From CAYTLW01 sp964438735 (lineage in GTDB: Bacteria; Myxococcota_A; UBA9042): a stretch of 38,133 bases of DNA. The notes beneath the pieces were generated by a model. The model made no database searches and was not told the origin of the DNA. It saw only the letters and a program-made list of their open reading frames with translations. This document shows, piece by piece, positions 32,481 to 38,133 of this stretch; position 1 is the stretch's first letter; every line of letters starts with the position of its first letter. The stretch spans positions 1-38,133 of the forward strand of contig CAYTLW010000070.1 of assembly GCA_964438735.1 (NCBI GenBank), read 5' to 3'. The position numbers and the translations under genes are program-made.

Positions 32481-35315
32481 TCAGCGCGCGAAGATGTAGC
32501 CGAAGGACTTGATGTCCTTGCCGCCATTGTCCGGCGACCAGCTGCCATTGGCGAAGTTGCCCGCGCCGCTATTGCTCGTGCCGAAGCCCAGCCACGAGTC
32601 GGGCGTATTGCAGTCATTTTCCTGGTTGGCGGTGATGCCGATGCGGCAGTGGATGGCGTTGAATCCTTCGCGATTGCAGTTCAACTGCAGTGACGAGTTC
32701 GGGATCAACCCCTTCCACTTCGCCCGTCCCAACTTGGTGGCCGTGTACTTGCCATCCTTCAGCAGCGCGTAGAGCGATGGCGAGACCGCCGGCGCGACCA
32801 GGCTGTGGGAAGCCTTGCCGGTGTTCATCACCAGCCGCACCGCCTTGAAGGGTAGCGTGTGGTAGCTGGCCAGCTTGGCCTGCTTGGTATCCAGATCGGG
32901 CTGGTTGGCGTTCAGGGTCGTGGTATTGCTCCAGTACGCCGACGTGCGGGCCAGGGCGTTGGACTTGCCGTCCAGCTTCATCAGCAGGGTCCAGCCGCCG
33001 CCGTCGCTCACCATGTCGCAGTAGGCCTGGAACTTGGCCTCCTTGCCCTTGCCGTCCGGATCGAGCCAGTACACGCCGCTCTTGATTTTGGGCAGCGTGG
33101 CCAGGATGACGGCGCAGGATGGCGCCGGATTGTCGACGCTGCCGGCTGAACATTGGCCCTTCAGGCACACACCGGTCTGCCCGCACGAGGTGCCGTCTTT
33201 GACTGGTGTCGGCTTGCAACCGACCTTGGCGTCGCAGCCATCGGTGGTGCAGGGGTTGTCGTCGCCGCAGTCGACGGGTTCCCCGCCGCACTTGCCCGCC
33301 TTGCACTGGTCGGACTTGGTGCACGCCGAGCCGTCGTTGCAGGGGATCTGTACCTGCACCGCCTTGCAGCCCGCCTTGGCATCGCAGTAGTCCACAGTGC
33401 AGGGGTTCTTGTCGTCGCAGAGCTTGGTCTTGCCGGTGCAGCTACCGCCGACGCAGCCGTCGCCGGTGGTGCATGGGTTGCCATCGTCGCAGACGGCGGT
33501 GTTGTGGGTCGCCGTGCAGCCGCTGGCCATGTCGCAGGCATCGTCGGTGCAGCCGTTGCCGTCGTTGCACAGGATCGGTTTGCCGGGCACGCACTTGCCG
33601 GCCACGCAGCCATCGCCGGTCGTGCAGACGCTGCCGTCGCTGCAGCTGGCGCTGTTGTTCTTGGCGAAGCAGCCTGTCTTGGCGTTGCAGCCGTCGTCGG
33701 TGCAGCCGTTGCCGTCATCGCAAACCGTCGCTGCACCGGGCAGGCAGGCGCCGTCCTTGCAACCATCTTGGTGCGTACAGACGTTGCCGTCGGAGCATGC
33801 ACCCTTGCTGGCTTTGAATGCGCAGCCCTTGTCCGGCACGCAGCTGTCGTCGGTGCAGACGTTGCCGTCATCGCAGACCAGCGCCTTGCCGGCCCCGCAC
33901 TTGCCGCCGGTGCAGGTGTCGCCGGTGGTGCAGGCGTTGCCGTCATCGCAGGGCAGCTTGTTGGCGCCATGGCTGCATTTGCCGTCGCCCTTGGGATCGC
34001 AGCTATCGGCTGTGCAGCCGTTGCCGTCGTCGCAGTCGATCAGGGTGCCGGGCGCGCACTTGCCCAGTTTGCAGCCGTCCTTGAGCGTACAGGGGTTGCC
34101 ATCGCTGCATGCGCCTTCGTTGGTGGTCACCGTGCAGCCGCTGGCCGGGGCGCAGGCGTCGTCGGTGCAAGGATTGTTGTCATCGCAGGACAGGGGCTTG
34201 CCGGCTGTGCAGGCGCCGTCCTTGCAGGCATCGCCGATGGTGCACAGGCTGCCGTCATCGCAGGGCGCGCTGTTGTTCTTGCTGCCGCAGCCAGCGGGGC
34301 CATCGGGGCCGGACTTGGCGTTGCAGAAGTCGGTGGTGCACACCTTGCCGTCATCGCAGACCTTGGCTGCACCCGGCAGGCAGCCGCCGTCCTTGCAGAC
34401 GTCCGAAAGGGTGCACGCGTTGCCATCGTCGCAGGCATCCGTGGTCGGCTGGCTGCTGCAGCCGGTGGCGACGTCGCAAGAGTCAGCGGTGCAGGGATTG
34501 CCGTCGTCGCAGGTCAGCGGCTTGCCAGCGAAGCAGGTGCCGCCAGCGCAGGCGTCGCCGGTCGTGCATGCGCTGCCGTCGTCGCAGCCAAAGGTGTTGT
34601 GAATGTGACTGCAACCCGCTGCGCCCTTGTCGCCGCTGGCGGGGTTGCAGCTGTCTGTGGTGCAGAGATTGCCGTCGTTGCAGGCGGTGACAGCGCCGGG
34701 CAAGCAGAGCCCGCTGCCGCAGACATCGGCGCCCGTGCAGGCGTTGCCGTCATCGCAGGGCGTGTCGTTTGCGGCCGAGACGACGGCGCACGTGCCGGTG
34801 TCGGTGCATGTGCCGGTCTTGCACGGTTGAGTGGCCTTGGGGCAGTCGGCGGCGGTGAGGCACTCAGGACCAGCGTCTGGGGTGGTGTCGGGGGATGCGG
34901 CCGTGTCCGGGTCTGGGCCCGTGTCCGGGTCGGTGACTGTGTCCGGTTCGGCGGCCGTGTCCGCGACCGTGTCCGCGACCGTGTCCGCGACCGTGGCCGT
35001 GTCCGCGACCGTGGCCGTGTCTGTGCCCGTGTCCGTGCCCGTGTCCGTGCCCGTGTCTGTGTGCGCGACCGTGTCCGCCACCGTGTCCGCAACCGTGACG
35101 GAGTCGGTACCTGTGACCGTGTCGTTGACCGGTTCGGTGGCCGTATCCGCAGCCAGTCCGTCGCTGGCCTGGTTGGCATCTACGGCCACGTCTGTGGCGG
35201 CGTTTGCGGGACCGGAGACCGCTGTGTCCTCGCCGCACGCAGCGAGCATCAGCATCGCGAGGAGCCCGACCCGTGCGAGGCAGCGCGAGGGGTGGTCTTG
35301 AACTCGGGTTGTCAT
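32481..35315 (-). CDS. Lipoprotein with TD-rich linker, ten Cys-rich repeats and fibrinogen-like C-terminus
   Basis: 944 aa from ATG at 35315 (AGGAGA upstream); upstream in-frame codons to 35537 are rejected because the signal LMLAAC (Cys27) starts here. About 50-148 is a Thr/Asp/Val/Ala linker encoded by hexamer-like repeats. From about 184 to 695 there are 20 motifs that alternate strictly: C-x-D-x-x-x-C-T-x-x-D-x-C, then the same with one residue fewer (CTxDxC), making ten two-motif units. About 730-944 is a fibrinogen C-like domain: PSCAVIL, SGVYWLDPDGKG, YCDMVSDGGGWTLLMKLDGK, with late Cys pairs and GFGTSNSG. Likely a surface-exposed adhesin or binding protein, inferred from domains. Confidence 0.88.
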   Translation of the reverse strand: MTTRVQDHPSRCLARVGLLAMLMLAACGEDTAVSGPANAATDVAVDANQASDGLAADTATEPVNDTVTGTDSVTVADTVADTVAHTDTGTDTGTDTGTDTATVADTATVADTVADTVADTAAEPDTVTDPDTGPDPDTAASPDTTPDAGPECLTAADCPKATQPCKTGTCTDTGTCAVVSAANDTPCDDGNACTGADVCGSGLCLPGAVTACNDGNLCTTDSCNPASGDKGAAGCSHIHNTFGCDDGSACTTGDACAGGTCFAGKPLTCDDGNPCTADSCDVATGCSSQPTTDACDDGNACTLSDVCKDGGCLPGAAKVCDDGKVCTTDFCNAKSGPDGPAGCGSKNNSAPCDDGSLCTIGDACKDGACTAGKPLSCDDNNPCTDDACAPASGCTVTTNEGACSDGNPCTLKDGCKLGKCAPGTLIDCDDGNGCTADSCDPKGDGKCSHGANKLPCDDGNACTTGDTCTGGKCGAGKALVCDDGNVCTDDSCVPDKGCAFKASKGACSDGNVCTHQDGCKDGACLPGAATVCDDGNGCTDDGCNAKTGCFAKNNSASCSDGSVCTTGDGCVAGKCVPGKPILCNDGNGCTDDACDMASGCTATHNTAVCDDGNPCTTGDGCVGGSCTGKTKLCDDKNPCTVDYCDAKAGCKAVQVQIPCNDGSACTKSDQCKAGKCGGEPVDCGDDNPCTTDGCDAKVGCKPTPVKDGTSCGQTGVCLKGQCSAGSVDNPAPSCAVILATLPKIKSGVYWLDPDGKGKEAKFQAYCDMVSDGGGWTLLMKLDGKSNALARTSAYWSNTTTLNANQPDLDTKQAKLASYHTLPFKAVRLVMNTGKASHSLVAPAVSPSLYALLKDGKYTATKLGRAKWKGLIPNSSLQLNCNREGFNAIHCRIGITANQENDCNTPDSWLGFGTSNSGAGNFANGSWSPDNGGKDIKSFGYIFAR
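34890..35150 (-). repeat. Coding hexanucleotide repeat (TD/VADT linker)
   Basis: Tandem degenerate units related to GTGTCCGCGACC on the plus strand, coding for TVADTVADT and TDTGTDTGTD in the lipoprotein. Unit length is a multiple of three, so gain or loss of units changes linker length without frameshift. The same style of repeat occurs at both window ends. Confidence 0.7.
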
Positions 35316-35579
35316 GGCATCTCCTGAACGTGCGGACTCGACGTCTTTGCCGTCGGTCCCGGCGAGACGATCGTAGCGGCTGGCCGGCGTGGTTGTCGAA
35401 CGGCAGACGTCATGACTTGCGGCACGTTGTGAACGGGCACGGGTCGCGTGGGAGGCGGCAGTCGTGCTAACTTCGATACGTCGACAGATCGTGGGACCGA
35501 CAGCGCCAGCCGGCGTTTGCTGCGTCATCGAATCCAAGGTTCAAGTCTCCCGTCTGCTCGACCCAGGGGAGGGACAGCC

Positions 35580-36701
35580 ATGGCCAAAAAGCACAACAGC
35601 GCGACGCGCGAGCCCGGCGCCGTCATCGGCGACCGATACAAGATCGTGCGGCGAATCTCCGACGGCCGCCGGTCGTCTGTCTACGAGGCCCGCCACTGGC
35701 TCACAGACCAGCGGGTCGCGCTGAAGATCGTAGCCACCGAGAACTCCGGGCGCCGCCAGCGGCGCGAACGCTTCGACCGCAGCATGAAGGTGCTGGCCGG
35801 GCTGACCAGCGACCATGTCGTGGGCCTGTTGGACGCCGGCCACGATGACGAAGGCAGCCCCTTCATGGTGATGGAATACCTCGACGGCATCACGCTCGAG
35901 GAGCTTCTGGCGCATCCCACGGTCGCCGGCACCGGCCTCGGCGGTCTCGCCACGGCCGAGTTGGCCATCTCGATGCTGCTGGCGCTGCGCGAGATGCACA
36001 CTGCGGGGCTGTATCTGCGCAATATGCATCCCAAGCACGTCATTCTGCACCGCCGTGGCATCGACGAGTTTGGCGTCAAGCTCATCGACTTTGGCGTCGT
36101 CGGTTCGCTCGGCTCCCAACTGACAAGCGACAGCAGCGTGGTCGGCTTGTCCACCTACATGAGCCCGGAGCACGCAAGGAACGCGGACATGGACGGCCGC
36201 AGCGACCTGTACAGCCTGGGCGCGATGCTCTACCACGCGCTGGAGGGTCGCTTTCCGTTCCCGGCCGACAACGTCTTCGAAGCCATCGCCAAACATGTCT
36301 CGGAGGCACCGCCTGCGATGGCGGCGGCAAATGGCGGAGACCTGGAGAAGGGACTGGCCACCCTGATTCTGACCCTGATGGCCAAGTCGCCGCACGAGCG
36401 ACCACAAAACGCCCGGGTCACCCTGGATCATATGCGGTCGGTGCTGGGCACGATCCGGCCCTCATTCGAGGCGCTGGAGGCCAAAGCGAACGCGGCGCAG
36501 TCGGACGCCGAGGAGCCGGAGTCCGAAGAGAGCCTGGACGATCGCATTGCCCAGATGGCCGGCAAGACCATGCCGCTCATCACGGGTGCCCGGATCCAGG
36601 TCGGGGCTCCACGAACCGGGCCATCGCGGACGGATGTGCGGCAAGCGGATGCCGAACAGGCGCGCACGCAGCCGTCGACAGGGTCGAAGCCAGCAAGCTG
36701 A
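35580..36701 (+). CDS. Predicted pseudokinase (Hanks-type Ser/Thr kinase fold)
   Basis: 373 aa from ATG 35580 with GGGGAGGG upstream. The kinase fold spans about 18-315: ATP lysine in VALKIV (Lys49), DFG in KLIDFGVVG (170-172), and SPE of the activation segment in STYMSPEHAR, SDLYSLGAMLYHALEGRFPF (subdomain IX) and ERPQNA. The glycine loop is degenerate (ISDGRRSSVY instead of GxGxxGxV). The catalytic loop reads YLRNMHPKHVIL where HRDLKPENIL is expected, so the catalytic Asp is Asn148, and the Lys and Asn are both His. Phosphotransfer is unlikely. It has no transmembrane segment, and a Glu/Ser/Arg-rich tail of about 60 residues. It lies upstream of a TPR protein, as does the kinase fragment at 4460. 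Confidence 0.88.
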   Translation: MAKKHNSATREPGAVIGDRYKIVRRISDGRRSSVYEARHWLTDQRVALKIVATENSGRRQRRERFDRSMKVLAGLTSDHVVGLLDAGHDDEGSPFMVMEYLDGITLEELLAHPTVAGTGLGGLATAELAISMLLALREMHTAGLYLRNMHPKHVILHRRGIDEFGVKLIDFGVVGSLGSQLTSDSSVVGLSTYMSPEHARNADMDGRSDLYSLGAMLYHALEGRFPFPADNVFEAIAKHVSEAPPAMAAANGGDLEKGLATLILTLMAKSPHERPQNARVTLDHMRSVLGTIRPSFEALEAKANAAQSDAEEPESEESLDDRIAQMAGKTMPLITGARIQVGAPRTGPSRTDVRQADAEQARTQPSTGSKPAS

Positions 36702-36793
36702 GTCCGCCGGTCAACCGGTCTGCCCGCGCCGGCCACGTTTGCCGCTGTTGGCCACCTTGCGACAACCCAACCGTGTCGGCATCATCAATCGGC

Positions 36794-37762
36794 ATGTTCA
36801 ACCCCAGCCGTCCGTCCAGAGCACGTCCGCAGCCGGGCACCGCCGGATCGCAGCCCAAACGGCGACGGCTCGTTGGACTCCTGCTCACCGCGCTCCTGTT
36901 GTCGCCGGCCGTGGTTCACGCTCGCGACGCCAGGAAGGCGGCCGTGCTCGCCGAACAGGCCAAGGGGTATTTCGAAGAAGGAAAAAAGGCCATCGCCGCG
37001 GATCTCTTCCACAAGGCGTTCGCAGCTGACCCGGAGCCGGGCTACCTGTACAGCGCCGCCCGCGCCGAACATCGCGGCGGCAATCTCGAGTCGGCCATTC
37101 AGCACTACAAGAAGGTCCTGACCCTGCCCCGAAAGGGCAGCGCCTTCTTCGCCAACCCGCAAGCCGCAATCAAGGTGGACATCTACCTCAAGGCAGCCCA
37201 GCAGGAGCTGGAGCGCAAAGGTGCGGGGCCCTCGGGCCCGGCGCCACCGCCACCGGCGGCGAGCCAACCCAAGGCAGAAGGGCCAGCGCCGCGCCCGCCA
37301 ACGCCGCCCACCAAGCGCATCACGCCCGCGGTACGACCGCCGACCGCGCCGACGACTCCGAGGATCAGCAACAGCGACGAGAAGCCGGCAATCGTGCGGG
37401 CGACGGCACCAGGAGACGACCAATGGAAGCGTCCGGCGGGCATGGTGGCGCTCATCGCCGGCGCCGCGGGTGTCTTCGGCGGCGGCATCCTGGCCATCGT
37501 TGCAGCCGGCGACCAGAGCGACCTGGACGCCTTCCGAGTCAACCCCGACGACCTCGACAGCAAGTTCGACAGCAAGCAGATCACCGTCGACGAAGCCCGC
37601 ACGCGACAACAGGCGGTCAATGACCGGATCACACTGGCGTGGATCGCTGGCGGCGCCGGGGTCGTGCTGGCAGGCGCCGGTGCATGGCTGTTCGCGTCGA
37701 GTGATGCCGCAACAGCCGTTAGGCTGACACCCCGCGGGCTCCGCGTCGGCTGGCGGTTCTAG
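36794..37762 (+). CDS. TPR-containing envelope protein with C-terminal two-TM hairpin
   Basis: 322 aa from ATG 36794; an in-frame GTG at 36773 is also possible and neither has a clear ribosome site. An Arg/Pro-rich start leads to a signal-like hydrophobic segment ending near AVVHA. Then come TPR-like helices (AEQAKGYFEEGKKAIAADL, GYLYSAARAEHRGG, AIQHYKKVL), a long Pro/Ala linker, two membrane segments (about 220-240 and 285-305) and the ending GWRF. This matches the layout of 4821-5714. It lies 92 bases after the pseudokinase and 15 before a small lipoprotein. A structural partner of the pseudokinase is plausible, but unproven. Confidence 0.8.
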   Translation: MFNPSRPSRARPQPGTAGSQPKRRRLVGLLLTALLLSPAVVHARDARKAAVLAEQAKGYFEEGKKAIAADLFHKAFAADPEPGYLYSAARAEHRGGNLESAIQHYKKVLTLPRKGSAFFANPQAAIKVDIYLKAAQQELERKGAGPSGPAPPPPAASQPKAEGPAPRPPTPPTKRITPAVRPPTAPTTPRISNSDEKPAIVRATAPGDDQWKRPAGMVALIAGAAGVFGGGILAIVAAGDQSDLDAFRVNPDDLDSKFDSKQITVDEARTRQQAVNDRITLAWIAGGAGVVLAGAGAWLFASSDAATAVRLTPRGLRVGWRF

Positions 37763-37777
37763 GGAAGGGGAGGCGTC

Positions 37778-38119
37778 ATGTTTGAGAGACGAGCGCTCCC
37801 GATCCTGCTGTTGGCCACACTGATCGCCAGCGGCTGCGGCCGGGCGCTGCCGACGGCCGAGGACTTCACGCCGATCGAGGACGTGGTCTCTGATGCAGAC
37901 GGAAAGGTAGCTGACCTGGATGGTTCCCTGTCGGACGGGGAGGCCAAGGCGGATTCGGGCGTAGGCGTGCTCGATGTGGCTGCGGTCAAGGACGCCGCCA
38001 TCGAGACTGATGCCACGACGGACGCGGACGCGGACACCGACACGGGCACGGTCACGGACACGGTCTCGGACTCGGACTCGGACACGGTCACGGTCACAGA
38101 CACGGTCACGGGTGCCTGA
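37778..38119 (+). CDS. Small TD-rich lipoprotein
   Basis: 113 aa with GGGGAGG upstream of ATG 37778. Lipoprotein signal LIASGC (Cys20). Then an acidic Asp/Ala/Gly region and a Thr/Asp/Val repeat of ACGGAC/ACGGTC units, ending TVTGA with TGA at 38117. Other lipoproteins here have a folded Cys-rich domain after such a linker; this one stops inside it. It may be a real short protein, or one truncated by repeat slippage or by assembly near the window end. Confidence 0.65.
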   Translation: MFERRALPILLLATLIASGCGRALPTAEDFTPIEDVVSDADGKVADLDGSLSDGEAKADSGVGVLDVAAVKDAAIETDATTDADADTDTGTVTDTVSDSDSDTVTVTDTVTGA

Positions 38120-38133
38120 AGCGACCGTTGCCT

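Noticed and set aside
33230..34770. Regularly spaced repeats that could suggest a CRISPR array
   Set aside because: The spacing and sequence come from codons of the CDDGNxCT protein repeat; units are degenerate and coding, with no cas genes.
33153..35327. 724-codon plus-strand frame opposite the Cys-rich lipoprotein
   Set aside because: It is the complement of the regular Cys-rich repeats, giving Ala/Val-rich pseudo-repeats; no signal or ribosome site.

Overview
The window is 38 kb of high-GC DNA, roughly two-thirds G+C by eye. Its many long antisense open frames are a by-product of that composition. Lipoproteins with Thr/Asp/Val-rich linkers, Cys-rich 'CDDGN' repeats, VIT/vWA proteins with glycine-rich and TonB-like tails, and Ser/Thr kinases beside TPR proteins all suggest an uncultured Myxococcota or Bradymonadota-type bacterium. 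This placement is inference. A run of 10 Ns shows a draft or metagenome assembly, and both window ends lie in or near simple acACGGTC-type repeats, where contigs tend to break.

Layout. (1) 1-6.6 kb: a large VIT/vWA lipoprotein on the minus strand; diverging from it are a truncated Ser/Thr kinase, a TPR/two-TM envelope protein, and a sulfite-oxidase-family molybdenum protein. (2) 6.9-21.4 kb: a plus-strand energy operon. It holds a gamma-alpha fused 2-oxoacid:ferredoxin oxidoreductase (korA, korB), an 826-aa PFOR-derived protein ending in a 4Fe-4S domain, rnfB, a 1268-codon 'pseudo-PFOR', then rnfC, rnfD, rnfG, rnfE and rnfA. From rnfB on, the genes overlap or nearly touch. (3) 21.4-22.1 kb: a 165-bp intergenic repeat, a 59-aa membrane protein with a CxxC tail resembling NqrM, and an inverted duplication that includes the 3' end of the next gene. 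(4) 22.1-28.3 kb: a LysR regulator with a clear T-N11-A operator, divergent from a lipoprotein, ferritin-like diiron protein, methyltransferase and beta-propeller lipoprotein. (5) 28.4-32.2 kb: a secreted protein with an ALK/LTK-like glycine-rich domain, a second copy of the 165-bp repeat, a TVP38-family membrane protein and a cytochrome c lipoprotein. (6) 32.2-35.3 kb: on the minus strand, a lipoprotein with ten two-motif Cys-rich repeats and a fibrinogen-like C-terminus. (7) 35.6-38.1 kb: a predicted pseudokinase, a TPR/two-TM protein with the architecture of the one in region 1, and a small TD-rich lipoprotein.

The most unusual system is region 2. KorAB is coupled genetically to the Rnf ion pump through two large proteins. 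One (13305-17111) keeps the PFOR scaffold and its two ferredoxin clusters but has lost the visible PFOR catalytic and thiamine-diphosphate motifs. The other (9977-12457) carries a PFOR-derived C-terminal module joined to a ferredoxin domain. No free ferredoxin gene is present. I infer that these proteins act as a dedicated electron wire or dock between KorAB and RnfB/RnfC, working either forward (2-oxoacid oxidation to NADH plus ion gradient) or in reverse (gradient-driven low-potential electrons for reductive carboxylation).
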